A stretch of 61,457 bases of DNA from JBDZUZ01 sp040255445 (GTDB lineage Bacteria > Planctomycetota > Phycisphaerae > Phycisphaerales > UBA1924). Numbering within the stretch: position 1 is the stretch's first letter; every line of letters starts with the position of its first letter. Below, piece after piece: positions 15,848 to 24,387 of this stretch. Where the stretch lies: NCBI GenBank assembly GCA_040255445.1, contig JBDZUZ010000006.1, forward strand, positions 1-61,457. Direction: 5' to 3'. The notes under the pieces are model-generated. The model had not been told where the DNA came from. It saw nothing but the letters and a program-made list of their open reading frames with translations, and did not search any database. The translations under genes and the position numbers were made by a program.

Positions 15848-17208
15848 TGGGCTGGACCGCATCGCAGTATGAACTCTTCGAAGCACTGGCGCAGGTTGTG
15901 CGCGTGTTGTTCGCGATCGCGTTCGGCGCGTGCGTCGGCTCGCTGATCAATGTGCTGGTCTACCGGCTGCCGCTGGGGCTGGGCGTCGTGACGCCGCCTT
16001 CGCGGTGCCCCTCGTGCGAGACGCGGCTGACCTGGCGGGAGAACATCCCGATCTTCGGGTGGCTGTTCCTGAAGGGCCGGTGCCGATTCTGCCGGTCGAA
16101 GATCTCGCCCGAGTACCCGCTGGTCGAGCTTCTGGTCGGCGTCATCTTCGCGATCACCTACCTGGTGCTTTACGCCGAGCGCGGCATGTTCCTGGGGATC
16201 AACTTCGGTGCGATCCGGCCCGAGTGGGCGCGGAACGGCTTCACCGAGACCTGGCCGGTCTTCATCGTGGTCTTGATGCTCTTCTCGTCGCTGGTGGCGA
16301 TGACGCTGACGGACCTCAAGTCGTACACGATCCCGCTGGTCTTGACGTGGTTCCCGGCGATCGTCGCGGTGATCGCCCATCCCGCGGCGGCAATGTGGAT
16401 CCAGCAGACGCAGGGAGGCTGGAGCTGGGTCGCGAAGGGTGAGGTCTGGGCGATCGCGACGCCCGGCGTGCACGGATGGTGGTGGATCGGGGCTGCTCTT
16501 GGTGGCGCGGTCGGTCTCGTCCTCGCGAACGTGCTGATGAGCTTCGGCGTGATCGGGCGGAGCTTCGCCGACTACGAGGCGTGGGAGAAGCAGGCGCTCG
16601 CCGACCGCGCGGCCGAGGCGGGGACGGACGAGAAGCACCTGGGCCATCCGCCCGAGACTTCGCCGCCGGAGATGTGGATCCAATACCCGCACGCGCGGCG
16701 GGAGATGCTGCGGGAGTTGATCTTCCTGAGCCCGTGCATCGGCCTGGCGCTCTGCGGCGGGTGGGTCGCGCGGAAGCTTGCCGGGCCGTGGGCGTTCGAT
16801 CCCGGGACCGGGCTTTATGTCCCCAGCGAGGCGGCGCCGCTCTGGCTGACCGTGCTCGCCGGCGTGATCCTGGGGTACCTGATCGGCGGCGGCATCGTCT
16901 GGGCGGTGCGGATCTTCGGGTCGATGGCGTTCGGCAAGGAAGCGATGGGCCTGGGCGATGTCCACCTGCTCGCGGCGGTGGGGGCCTGCCTGGGCTGGGT
17001 CGACGCCACGCTGACGCTCTTCGCCGCGGTACTGCTAGGGCTGATCTGGCCGCTGGTCTCGCTGGTGACCCGCGGCAAGCTGCAGCGTCAGTTGCCCTTC
17101 GGGCCGTGGCTGGCGGCAGGGGCGATGGCGGTCTTCTTCGCCAAGCCGCTGATCGAGCGGTTCCTGACCGTGATCATGGGTTTCGAGGTCCCGCTGGATC
17201 TGCCCTGA
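15844..17208 (+). CDS. pilD: Prepilin peptidase / type IV leader peptidase
   Basis: This inner-membrane aspartic protease cleaves and usually N-methylates prepilins and pseudopilins. The N-terminal domain has the zinc-binding pairs CPSC and CRFC (about residues 56-83). The catalytic aspartates are in MTLTDLKSYTIP (about 156) and GLGDVHLLA (about 371). At 454 residues it is longer than the usual 250-290 because about 100 residues, partly hydrophilic, separate the two Asp-bearing helices. It is the likely processing enzyme for the pseudopilins at the right end of the window. Its ATG overlaps the xseB stop. Confidence 0.93.
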   Translation: MMGWTASQYELFEALAQVVRVLFAIAFGACVGSLINVLVYRLPLGLGVVTPPSRCPSCETRLTWRENIPIFGWLFLKGRCRFCRSKISPEYPLVELLVGVIFAITYLVLYAERGMFLGINFGAIRPEWARNGFTETWPVFIVVLMLFSSLVAMTLTDLKSYTIPLVLTWFPAIVAVIAHPAAAMWIQQTQGGWSWVAKGEVWAIATPGVHGWWWIGAALGGAVGLVLANVLMSFGVIGRSFADYEAWEKQALADRAAEAGTDEKHLGHPPETSPPEMWIQYPHARREMLRELIFLSPCIGLALCGGWVARKLAGPWAFDPGTGLYVPSEAAPLWLTVLAGVILGYLIGGGIVWAVRIFGSMAFGKEAMGLGDVHLLAAVGACLGWVDATLTLFAAVLLGLIWPLVSLVTRGKLQRQLPFGPWLAAGAMAVFFAKPLIERFLTVIMGFEVPLDLP

Positions 17209-17359
17209 TCTGGGTTGGCGAGCAGGGGTGGGTTTCACGCCGGAAATCCGACGGTTCCGCGAGGGGTGGCCTTTCCGAGGGCGGACAGCCGATAAGATGC
17301 GGGCCCACGCCGGCGGTACCGGCGGGGCTACCCGTACGAAATAAGAACAGGGGACGACG

Positions 17360-17998
17360 ATGGGATTGCTTGGCGCCGGTCGGACGATGGGGACGCTGCT
17401 GCTCGTGGGTCTGCTCGGTGTGAGCGGCCTGATGGGCGGCTGCAACAAGGTCAACAAGAAGCAGTACGACCTGGCGGTGCAGGAGGCGGCCGAGCTCCGC
17501 GAGCGGAACGCGCAGCTCGACCAGCAGAACCGCGACCAGGCGGCCCGCATCGCCGAGCTCGAGGCCCGCGGCCAGCAGCAGCCCGCCGGCAACGACATGG
17601 CGTGGAACGATCCGAACGCTCAGGACGGCACATTCTTCCCCGGCGCCGATGGCACCATGGTGGCCGAGATCGCCGGCAGCGTGCTCTTTGATTCGGGCTC
17701 GGCGACGCTCAAGAGCAGCGCTCGCTCGACGCTCGACAAGGTCGCCGCGGAGATCAAGAGCAAGTACGGCCGTCGCGGTATCCGCGTCGAAGGCCACACC
17801 GACACCGATCCGATCCGCAAGAGCAACTGGGGCACCAACGAGCGTCTCAGCCAGGCCCGCGCCGAGGCCGTGCGCACGTACCTCGTGAACAAGGGCATCG
17901 CCTCGCGTCAGATCTCCGCGGTCGGCTTCGGCTCCTCGCAGCCCAAGGGCACCAAGGCCGCGAGCCGCCGCGTCGAGATCGTGATCCTGCAGAACTGA
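17360..17998 (+). CDS. OmpA/Pal-type lipoprotein
   Basis: This 212-residue envelope protein has a signal peptide with lipobox LMGGC (Cys at about residue 28), a coiled-coil segment (about 35-75), a short linker, and a C-terminal OmpA domain with VLFDSGSATLKSSA, VEGHTDTDP and LSQARAEAVRTYL. Such proteins bind peptidoglycan noncovalently and tether the outer membrane. No tolB or tolA lies beside it, so the name pal is not assigned. AGAACAGGGGACGACG precedes the ATG. A strong terminator follows. Confidence 0.88.
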   Translation: MGLLGAGRTMGTLLLVGLLGVSGLMGGCNKVNKKQYDLAVQEAAELRERNAQLDQQNRDQAARIAELEARGQQQPAGNDMAWNDPNAQDGTFFPGADGTMVAEIAGSVLFDSGSATLKSSARSTLDKVAAEIKSKYGRRGIRVEGHTDTDPIRKSNWGTNERLSQARAEAVRTYLVNKGIASRQISAVGFGSSQPKGTKAASRRVEIVILQN

Positions 17999-18026
17999 TC
18001 TCGGTTCATGCAACAGCAGTCTGCGG

Positions 18027-18061
18027 CGCCGGCTCCGTTTCGCGGGGCCGGCGTTGTTTTT
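18027..18061 (+). terminator. Intrinsic terminator after the OmpA-type gene
   Basis: CGCCGGC (18027-18033) pairs with GCCGGCG (18047-18053) and is followed by TTGTTTTT. It lies 29 nt after the lipoprotein stop. The next 200 nt up to the FAS1 gene show no clear promoter. Confidence 0.75.
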
Positions 18062-18264
18062 GCGGGCTGTCATTGCGGCCCGGGCACGGTCCGCGAATCG
18101 GTTGAATCCGCGCCGGAGATAGACCCGAAGCCTTCACGCAACAGGGCACGGATCGGACTATGTGTGCCGCACCGTCGCATCCCTGACATCAATTCCGGCG
18201 AAGGTCGCCGGACACAAACGGCCCGGAGCGCTGCCTCCGGGGACTCGATTCAGGAGGTTCATGT

Positions 18265-19245
18265 ATGAAACGCTTCGCTCTTGCGTTCGGTGGTATCGCT
18301 GCGCTCACACTCGCCGCTGGCACGGCTTCCGCCCAGTGCTCGTACACCTGCGACGGCGATAAGAACACGGTCGCGAAGGCCGCCGAGAAGTCCAGCGTTC
18401 AGGCCGCATCGCTCCAGACCGCCGATGGCAACATCGTCGAGGTCGCGCTGGGCGCCGGCAACTTCAAGACCCTCGCCGCCGCGCTCAAGGCCGCCGGCCT
18501 GGTCGAGGCGCTGCAGGGCAAGGGCCCTTTCACCGTCTTCGCCCCGACCGATGAGGCGTTCGCCAAGCTGCCCCCGGGCACCGTCGAGAACCTCCTGAAG
18601 CCTGAGAACAAGACCACGCTGCAGACGATCCTCAAGTACCACGTCGTCCCCGCGCAGGTCGTCGCCAAGGACGTCAAGGCCGGCCCGGCCCCGACGCTCT
18701 CTGATCAGCGCATCGACATCAAGATCTCGGGCGGCAATGTCATGGTCGACAACGCGAAGGTCGTCAAGACCGATGTCATGGCGACCAACGGCGTCATCCA
18801 CGTGATCGACAGCGTGATCCTGCCCAACGACAAGGACATCGTCGGGACCGCCGTCGCCGCGGGGAACTTCACGACCCTCGCCCGCCTCCTCGAGCAGGCC
18901 GAATTGGTCGGCGCCCTCCAGGGCAAGGGCCCGTTCACGGTCTTCGCCCCGACCGATGAGGCCTTCGCCAAGCTTCCGCAGGAGACCGTCGCCTCGCTGC
19001 TCAAGCCCGAGAACCGCGACCAGCTCGCCGCGATCCTGACCTACCACGTGATCCCCGGCCGCGTCTACTCCGATGCCGCCGCCAAGGGCGCCACCGTTAA
19101 GACGCTCAACGGCGCCGAGGTCACGACCAAGTCCGATTACGGCTCGGTCAAGGTGAACAACGCCAAGGTCGTCGCCGCGGACATCGACGCGACCAACGGC
19201 GTGATCCACGTGAACGACACCGTGATCCTCGCGCCGGCCAAGTAA
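18265..19245 (+). CDS. Secreted protein with two FAS1 (fasciclin) domains
   Basis: This 326-residue protein has a signal peptide, MKRFALAFGGIAALTLAAGT with cleavage after ASA. Two FAS1 domains follow (about 50-185 and 190-325), each with a GPFTVFAPTDEAFAKLP block and a later NGVIHVIDSVILP or NGVIHVNDTVILA block. FAS1 domains mediate adhesion to surfaces or matrix. The start is set by CAGGAGG upstream of the ATG. It sits just before an ECF sigma/RskA-type anti-sigma pair, echoing the mycobacterial sigK-rskA locus that controls the FAS1 proteins Mpt70/Mpt83. Confidence 0.92.
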   Translation: MKRFALAFGGIAALTLAAGTASAQCSYTCDGDKNTVAKAAEKSSVQAASLQTADGNIVEVALGAGNFKTLAAALKAAGLVEALQGKGPFTVFAPTDEAFAKLPPGTVENLLKPENKTTLQTILKYHVVPAQVVAKDVKAGPAPTLSDQRIDIKISGGNVMVDNAKVVKTDVMATNGVIHVIDSVILPNDKDIVGTAVAAGNFTTLARLLEQAELVGALQGKGPFTVFAPTDEAFAKLPQETVASLLKPENRDQLAAILTYHVIPGRVYSDAAAKGATVKTLNGAEVTTKSDYGSVKVNNAKVVAADIDATNGVIHVNDTVILAPAK

Positions 19246-19254
19246 GCCCGCCGG

Positions 19255-19268
19255 CAGGACCGGTCCTG
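19255..19268. promoter_or_regulatory. Perfect 14-bp palindrome
   Basis: CAGGACCGGTCCTG is fully self-complementary and lies 10 bp after the FAS1 gene. A related sequence occurs at 19494-19509. It may be a protein-binding site; too compact for a terminator. Confidence 0.35.
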
Positions 19269-19493
19269 AGCGACCCGAATCCGTGCCCGCCTGGAGGTCG
19301 AAGGATCTCCCGGCGGCTTCTGGTCTCACCCGCGTCGCGCAGAAGGAGCAAGCGAGAGACGCCTGTGTCGGCCATGACGCTGAAGACAGTTCAACGCGGT
19401 GCCTCGGCCAGCCTTGCGCCGGCCCTGAACGCCGGTCGCGCCTGCCCCTCTAAAGCCGACAACACCGGCTACCATGCGAGGTCAGGCCGCGCG

Positions 19494-19509
19494 GCAGGAC
19501 CTGGTCTGC
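19494..19509. promoter_or_regulatory. Near-palindrome before the sigma gene
   Basis: GCAGGACCTGGTCTGC shares CAGGACCnGGTC with the palindrome at 19255 and ends 24 bp before the sigma-factor start codon. The position suits an operator. Confidence 0.35.
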
Positions 19510-19532
19510 GCCGCATCGAAGGGCCTGCATCG

Positions 19533-20156
19533 ATGACGCTTCGCAGAGGTCCGGCCATAGACACCAAATACCTTCTACACAGGGTTGGCGACGGCGACGA
19601 ATCGGCCGTCTCCGAGTGCATCGACCGCTTCGGCGGTCTGGTGTGGTCGCTGGCCCGTCGTGTCGGTCTGCCCGACGCCGAGGCTGAGGACGCTGTTCAG
19701 GAAGTCTTCACCGCCGTCTGGGCCAACGCCGCGAAGTATGACCCCTCGATCGCATCAGAGACCGCCTTTGTCGCGATGATCGCCCGTCGTCGCCTGATCG
19801 ACCGCCGCCGCAAGGTCGGTCGCCAGCCGGCGAAGCAGCAGATCTCAGAGGAGCTCGATGCGGCCCCGCCGGCTCGGGCTCCGCAGGCCGAGGTTTCTGA
19901 GGAGGCCACCCGCGCCGCCGCCGCCCTCACCCGGTTGAGCCCGGATCAGCAGCGTGTGCTCCGGCTCTCGGTCTACGAGGGCCTCTCCCACGAACTCATC
20001 TCCCGGGCCACCGGCTTCCCGCTCGGCACCGTCAAGACACACGCCCGCCGTGGCCTGATAAAGCTCCGCGAACTGCTCAAGGAAGACGAGTCTGCCGCGG
20101 GGAGTGATGACACAAACGGCGCGGGCCGGCATTCTCGGAAGGAGGGCGCCGTATGA
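19533..20156 (+). CDS. ECF RNA polymerase sigma factor
   Basis: From ATG 19533 this is a 207-residue ECF sigma factor. Region 2 runs from ESAVSECIDRFGGLVWSLAR to AEDAVQEVFTAVWANA, and region 4 is LSPDQQRVLRLSVYEGLSHE followed by TGFPLGTVKTHARRGLIKLR. A longer frame from 19365 adds a Ser/Ala/Arg-rich stretch unlike sigma factors, so the later start is chosen. Its stop overlaps the anti-sigma start (ATGA), the standard coupling for such pairs. Candidate targets are its own operon and the upstream FAS1 gene. Confidence 0.9.
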   Translation: MTLRRGPAIDTKYLLHRVGDGDESAVSECIDRFGGLVWSLARRVGLPDAEAEDAVQEVFTAVWANAAKYDPSIASETAFVAMIARRRLIDRRRKVGRQPAKQQISEELDAAPPARAPQAEVSEEATRAAAALTRLSPDQQRVLRLSVYEGLSHELISRATGFPLGTVKTHARRGLIKLRELLKEDESAAGSDDTNGAGRHSRKEGAV

Positions 20157-20995
20157 CCGCCCCTTCTCCGATCGACCCGCGGCTGCTCGAACTGCTCGCC
20201 GATCGCGCTCTCGAGGGGCTCTCCAGCGATGAGGCCCGCGAACTGGATTCGCACCTGAGCGATGCGGGTGTCGACGACGACCTGTCGCTCGACCTCGCCG
20301 CGGCGGCCGCCGCGCTCGCGTTTGTCGAGCCGGTGACCGAAGAGCTGCCGGCACACCTGCGTGCGAAGCTGCTCAAGTCAGCTCAGCAGGCCGCGAGGCA
20401 GCCGTCGGCTCAGGCCACCACCGCGCCGTCTTCGCAGCCTCGTCCGCAACGCCAGGCCGCGACCCCCGCGCAGCAGCCGGATCAGCAGCCGACTCTGCAG
20501 TTTGGTCAGCGTCCGCAGGGCTTCCGCGTCGTCCCATGGCTCGCCGCCGCGGCGGGAATCGCGCTCGCCGTCATCGCCTGGTGGCCGCAGGCTGCAGCGC
20601 CGATCGATCCGGCCCAGCGGATGGCCGCGCTCGAGTCCCGCGCCGACAGTCTGGAACTGGCGTGGCAGGACTGGGACAACCCGGAGATTCCGGGTGTGAA
20701 GGGTGAGGTCGTGTGGTGCGAGTCCCAGCAGGAAGGCTACATGCGCTTCGTCGGGCTCAAGCCCAACGACCCGGCGCGTGAGCAGTACCAGCTCTGGATC
20801 ATCGACAAGCGTGGCATGCAGAAGCGTGTCAGCGGCGGCGTCTTCAATGTCCCAACGTCGGGCGAGGTCGTCGTCCCGATCGATCCGGGGGTGCAGGTCA
20901 AAGACGCCGCGGCCTTCGCGGTCACCATCGAGGAGCCGGGCGGCACGCCCGTGTCCGACATGGACCGCCGCGTGGTGATCGCCGCGAAGGGCTGA
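20153..20995 (+). CDS. RskA-type transmembrane anti-sigma factor
   Basis: This 280-residue protein has an N-terminal cytoplasmic region (LLELLADRALEGLSSDEARE), a Gln/Ala/Pro-rich linker, one membrane helix (PWLAAAAGIALAVIAWW, about 122-140) and an extracytoplasmic RskA domain with YQLWIIDKRGMQKRVSGGVF. The N-terminal part lacks the HxxxCxxC zinc motif of ZAS domains, as in many RskA proteins. It would hold the coupled sigma factor at the membrane until released by proteolysis. Confidence 0.88.
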   Translation: MTAPSPIDPRLLELLADRALEGLSSDEARELDSHLSDAGVDDDLSLDLAAAAAALAFVEPVTEELPAHLRAKLLKSAQQAARQPSAQATTAPSSQPRPQRQAATPAQQPDQQPTLQFGQRPQGFRVVPWLAAAAGIALAVIAWWPQAAAPIDPAQRMAALESRADSLELAWQDWDNPEIPGVKGEVVWCESQQEGYMRFVGLKPNDPAREQYQLWIIDKRGMQKRVSGGVFNVPTSGEVVVPIDPGVQVKDAAAFAVTIEEPGGTPVSDMDRRVVIAAKG

Positions 20996-21101
20996 TGGGA
21001 TCGTCTCGCCGGGCTCCCCCGACCCGGGACTTTGCCCCAGAATGCACCGACCCTCCTCCAGCCGCGAACCAAACGCCGCGGGATCGGCTACGGTTCACCG
21101 G

Positions 21102-23222
21102 ATGGGTTCACGGTCCAGCACGAAGCGTTCCAAGAGTTGTGGCGAAGGTTCAGCCTCAGGCCGCACGGTCCCTCTGACCGTGTTGTCATCGGGCTCGCGC
21201 CCGCAGCAATCCTCCGCGCAGAGCGGGTTGCGTCGCTCCCGCATGGGTAAGTGGCGGGCCGGCGTGCTCATCGGCGTGCACGTCGTATTCCTGGCGCACT
21301 TCATCTACTGGCTGGTCGGCGGCATGACGGTATCGCCGGTCGAGCCCTCCGAGTCGATGTACACGCTCGAACTCGGCCAGCTCAACGCGGGCTTCATCTT
21401 CTTCGCGCTCGCGCTGCTGTCGACATTCATCTTCGGCCGCTACTTCTGCGGCTGGGGGTGCCATGTCGTGGCGCTGCAGGACCTCTGCAGCCACTGGATG
21501 AACAAGATGGGCGTGCGGCCCAAACCGTTCCGCACGCGGCTGCTCGTGCTCGTGCCGCTGCTGGTGGCGCTCTACATGTTCGTGTGGCCGACGCTCCGGC
21601 GCACCGTGCTGCAGCCGATGTACGCGGCCCTCGAGAAACCGATGCCTTTGTGGCTCGGCCGGTCCGCCGCGTTCCCCGGCTTCTCCAACGACATCATCGT
21701 GACCGACTTCTGGGCGACCTTCCCGCCGTGGTACGTCGCGATCCCGTTCCTCGGGGTCTGCGGCTTCGCGATTGTGTACTTCCTGGGTTCGAAGGGGTTC
21801 TGCACCTACGGCTGCCCGTACGGCGGTTTCTTCGCGCCCGTCGACAAGGTCTCGATCGGCCGCATCGTTGTGAACGACGACTGCGAGCACTGCGGCCACT
21901 GCACCGCGGTGTGCACCTCGAACGTGCGCGTGCACCAGGAGGTCCGCGATTACGGCATGGTCGTCGATCCGGGCTGCATGAAGTGCATGGACTGCGTGAG
22001 CGTCTGCCCGAACGATGCGCTCAGCTTCAAGTTCGCGCGTCCGGCGGTTGTCAAGAAGGCCCGCACCGAGGAAGCGAGGTCCGGCAAGGTCCGCCGCCCC
22101 GACTTCGATCTGTCGCTGTGGGAAGAAGCGGCGGTGCTGGCGCTCGGGCTCGCATTCTTCATCGGCTTCCGCGGCATGCTCAACCAGGTGCCGCTGCTGA
22201 TGGCCGTCGCGATGGCGGCGATCCTCGCTTTCTGCGTGTGGAAGCTCTCACGCATGGTCCGCACGCCCAACGTCCGGCTGCAGAGCCTGCAGTTGCGGCA
22301 TCGCGGGCGCACGACCAGGGCCGGCCGGGTCTTCGCGGTGCTCACGGTGGCCGGCGTGATTGTCGCCGGCTGGTCCGCGGCGGTTCGGTACAACCTGTGG
22401 CGGGCGGATTTGCTCGATCAGCGTGTGAACGCCGGCCTGCAGGAAGTCTTTAGCCCGGGCTACACCCCGCGGCCGGACCAGAAGGACATCGCGGAAGCGG
22501 CTCTCGCGCATCTCGAACGAGGCAGCGAGGCCGGTTTCGGCTGGAAGCTCCGCGCCGACACGATGATCCGCAAGGGCTGGCTGCACGCGGTCGCCGGCGA
22601 TCTCGCCGCGGCCGAGGATTCGCTCCGCAGCGCGCTCACGCGCGGCGAGCCCACATCGCAGGGCGTCAACGAACTGGCCCGCATCATGGCCGCCCGCGGC
22701 AAGCCGCAGACCGAAATCCGCGCGATGTACGAGTCGATGCTCGCCGAGCACCCCGACCTCGATGGTGTCCGTGTTGTCGTCGCAACTTTCGCCGCGCAGG
22801 ATGGCAAGACCGATGTCGCGCTGGAGTCCGTCCGCACCGTGCTGACCCGCGAGACCCGGCCGAAGTGGACCGCTCCCGGCCGACGCTTCCCCGACCCCGA
22901 AGCCATGGCCGCGGCGACCGAACTCATGGTCCAGCTCGGCAAGCCCGGCGAAGCCCTCGAACTCATCGGCGCGGCGGCGGACCGCCGGACCCACTCGGCC
23001 CAGTTGCACGCCGCGGAGGCAGTCGCGGCGGTGTTCTCCAACGACGCCGAGCGAGCGGTCAAGGCCATGCGCCGGGCCTCCGAACTCGAGCCCCGCAACC
23101 TGCTCTACCTCTCCCGGCTCTTCGATCTGCTCAACGCGACAGGTCGGACCGAGGAGGCCGAGGAGATCCGCCGCCGGGCCGAGGACCTGACGCGTCCGAC
23201 GGGAACCGGGCGGGGCGGCTGA
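21102..23222 (+). CDS. NapH/CcoG-like 4Fe-4S membrane protein fused to a TPR-like tail
   Basis: The first part resembles NapH/NosR-type membrane ferredoxins: several helices, RYFCGWGCHVVALQ and FCTYGCPYGGFF, then two CX2CX2CX3C clusters (CEHCGHCTAVC and CMKCMDCVSVC, about residues 260-300) for two 4Fe-4S centres. After two more hydrophobic segments, the last ~260 residues form helix pairs with TPR character (ALAHLERGSEAGFGWKLRAD, AEDSLRSALTRGEP, AVKAMRRASELEPRN). An electron-transfer role is inferred; the partner is unknown. The start is uncertain: ATGs at 21042, 21102 and 21243 are possible, and the first 50-70 residues are Ser/Arg-rich. Confidence 0.82.
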   Translation: MGSRSSTKRSKSCGEGSASGRTVPLTVLSSGSRPQQSSAQSGLRRSRMGKWRAGVLIGVHVVFLAHFIYWLVGGMTVSPVEPSESMYTLELGQLNAGFIFFALALLSTFIFGRYFCGWGCHVVALQDLCSHWMNKMGVRPKPFRTRLLVLVPLLVALYMFVWPTLRRTVLQPMYAALEKPMPLWLGRSAAFPGFSNDIIVTDFWATFPPWYVAIPFLGVCGFAIVYFLGSKGFCTYGCPYGGFFAPVDKVSIGRIVVNDDCEHCGHCTAVCTSNVRVHQEVRDYGMVVDPGCMKCMDCVSVCPNDALSFKFARPAVVKKARTEEARSGKVRRPDFDLSLWEEAAVLALGLAFFIGFRGMLNQVPLLMAVAMAAILAFCVWKLSRMVRTPNVRLQSLQLRHRGRTTRAGRVFAVLTVAGVIVAGWSAAVRYNLWRADLLDQRVNAGLQEVFSPGYTPRPDQKDIAEAALAHLERGSEAGFGWKLRADTMIRKGWLHAVAGDLAAAEDSLRSALTRGEPTSQGVNELARIMAARGKPQTEIRAMYESMLAEHPDLDGVRVVVATFAAQDGKTDVALESVRTVLTRETRPKWTAPGRRFPDPEAMAAATELMVQLGKPGEALELIGAAADRRTHSAQLHAAEAVAAVFSNDAERAVKAMRRASELEPRNLLYLSRLFDLLNATGRTEEAEEIRRRAEDLTRPTGTGRGG

Positions 23223-23253
23223 TCGCGGGTCCCCTTGGTCGACATCCCGCTGG

Positions 23254-23281
23254 TCGACATGGTGCAGGGAGCCGATATACT
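23254..23281 (+). promoter_or_regulatory. Promoter of tRNA-Val
   Basis: TCGACA and TATACT are separated by 16 bp, and the tRNA starts 32 nt after the -10. A direct repeat TGGTCGACAT (about 23236 and 23251) overlaps the -35. Confidence 0.6.
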
Positions 23282-23313
23282 CTGGCCTCGCGGGCCGATG
23301 GCGGCCCCGGTTT

Positions 23314-23387
23314 GGGCGATTGGCGCAGCTGGCTAGCGCGCATGCATGACACGCATGAGGTCACTGGTTCGAGTCCAGTATCGCCCA
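23314..23387 (+). tRNA. tRNA-Val(GAC)
   Basis: Acceptor GGGCGAT pairs with ATCGCCC. The anticodon stem CATGC/GCATG encloses ATGACAC, giving GAC. The T arm ACTGG-TTCGAGT-CCAGT is perfect. CCA is not encoded. Confidence 0.95.
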
Positions 23388-23400
23388 CTTGGATCCCCGG

Positions 23401-23434
23401 ACGCGGTCGCTGTGGCGGGCGCGTTCGCGTTTTT
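23401..23434 (+). terminator. Possible terminator after tRNA-Val
   Basis: ACGCG (23401-23405) can pair with CGCGT (23426-23430), followed by TTTT. The stem is short and its interior is poorly paired. Confidence 0.35.
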
Positions 23435-23497
23435 GCCCCGAAGCGAACTGCTCCGATCCGAACCATCCCGTGCCCGGCCCGGCCGGAGGGAGGTCCC

Positions 23498-24157
23498 GTG
23501 ACGACCGCATCGATCCCCAGCCGTGAACTGCTGACCCGAGCCACCGGCGGCGACCACCCGGCCCTTAATGCCCTGATCGATCGGAATGAGCCGGCGATCC
23601 TGGTCCGGGCGGCCGCGGCGATCCCCTCGGAACTGGCCGAGCTGATCACCCCCAAGGACGTCGCGGACATCGTTCGGATCGAGGCTCACGGCCGGCTCGA
23701 AAGCTGGCGACCTCAGCACGACGGCTCGTTCCTCGCCTGGCTCGCGATCCTCGCGGACGAGAGCCTCATGATCGCCGCGAAGGCGCAGGCGCGGATCAAG
23801 CGCGGCGGAACGGCAGCCCGTCACCAGGAAGGGTGCCGTTTCGACCGCGAGGGCGCCAGCCCCTGTGTCGCCCTGGCCGAGATGCTCGCGCCGCCCGGGC
23901 GGTGCGACTGCGCTGAGCCGACGCCCACCGTTGATTGGCGCAAGCATCAGGCCGAGCTCGAGGCCTCGCTCGCCGAGCACATCGAAGAGTTCCCCGAGCC
24001 CTACGCCGCGGTCGTGCGGGCTGTGGACCTTCGGGGCCGCAAGATCCACGAGGCCGCGGCAGAGCTCGGCCGGTCTGTCGGGTGGATCCTGATGGCGCGC
24101 GGGCACGCGATCTCGCGGTTGAGCGGCGCCTGGCCGGTGGCGCCGCGGCGGGCCTGA
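23498..24157 (+). CDS. Sigma-70-like (ECF-type) regulator, divergent
   Basis: This 219-residue cytoplasmic protein starts at GTG 23498 behind GGAGGGAGG; the longer upstream frame runs through tRNA-Val and is rejected. The N-terminal part (LLTRATGGDHPALNALIDRN, VADIVRIEAHGRLESW, FLAWLAILADE) resembles sigma region 2. The C-terminal part (YAAVVRAVDLRGRKIHEAAA, ELGRSVGWILMARGHAISRL) resembles the region 4 helix-turn-helix. A cysteine-containing linker (CRFDREGASPC ... CDC) lies between. Planctomycete genomes carry many such divergent ECF-like sigmas. It sits alone between tRNA genes and no anti-sigma is adjacent. Confidence 0.6.
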   Translation: MTTASIPSRELLTRATGGDHPALNALIDRNEPAILVRAAAAIPSELAELITPKDVADIVRIEAHGRLESWRPQHDGSFLAWLAILADESLMIAAKAQARIKRGGTAARHQEGCRFDREGASPCVALAEMLAPPGRCDCAEPTPTVDWRKHQAELEASLAEHIEEFPEPYAAVVRAVDLRGRKIHEAAAELGRSVGWILMARGHAISRLSGAWPVAPRRA

Positions 24158-24172
24158 AACACTCGCGGCCAA

Positions 24173-24200
24173 TTCAGGCCGCCCGGTGCCGGCGTAGGAT
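24173..24200 (+). promoter_or_regulatory. Possible promoter of tRNA-Thr
   Basis: TTCAGG and TAGGAT are 16 bp apart. The -10 ends 7 nt before the tRNA, so transcription would start almost at its 5' end. Confidence 0.35.
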
Positions 24201-24207
24201 CAGCGTC

Positions 24208-24280
24208 GCCGCCTTAGCTCAGTTGGTAGAGCAGCGCTTTTGTAAAGCGCGGGTCGTGGGTTCAAGTCCCTCAGGCGGCT
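24208..24280 (+). tRNA. tRNA-Thr(UGU)
   Basis: Acceptor GCCGCCT pairs with AGGCGGC. The anticodon stem GCGCT/AGCGC encloses TTTGTAA, giving TGT. The T stem GTGGG/CCCTC has one T-T mismatch. CCA is not encoded. Confidence 0.94.
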
Positions 24281-24311
24281 TTGGAGAAGTGCAGGACGGT
24301 ACCGCGGCGCG

Positions 24312-24340
24312 TTGCCGACGCGTGAAGACCGTCCTACATT
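24312..24340 (+). promoter_or_regulatory. Promoter of tRNA-Tyr
   Basis: TTGCCG and TACATT are separated by 17 bp and lie between the two tRNA genes, so tRNA-Tyr can be transcribed independently of tRNA-Thr. Confidence 0.5.
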
Positions 24341-24387
24341 CCCCGTCCCCAAAGGACCGGTGCGACCGGCCGGGGGATAGACAATGC

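Noticed and set aside
19365..19532. Longer start for the ECF sigma factor
   Set aside because: The extra 56 residues are low-complexity and cover the near-palindrome at 19494; the sigma fold begins just after ATG 19533.
22865..23497. Extended N-terminus of the sigma-like gene at 23498
   Set aside because: The frame runs through tRNA-Val and the end of the preceding gene; GTG 23498 has a good ribosome-binding site.
23498..24157. Integrase or att site at the tRNA-Thr/tRNA-Tyr cluster
   Set aside because: No integrase, no direct repeat of a tRNA 3' end and no compositional shift were seen around these tRNA genes.
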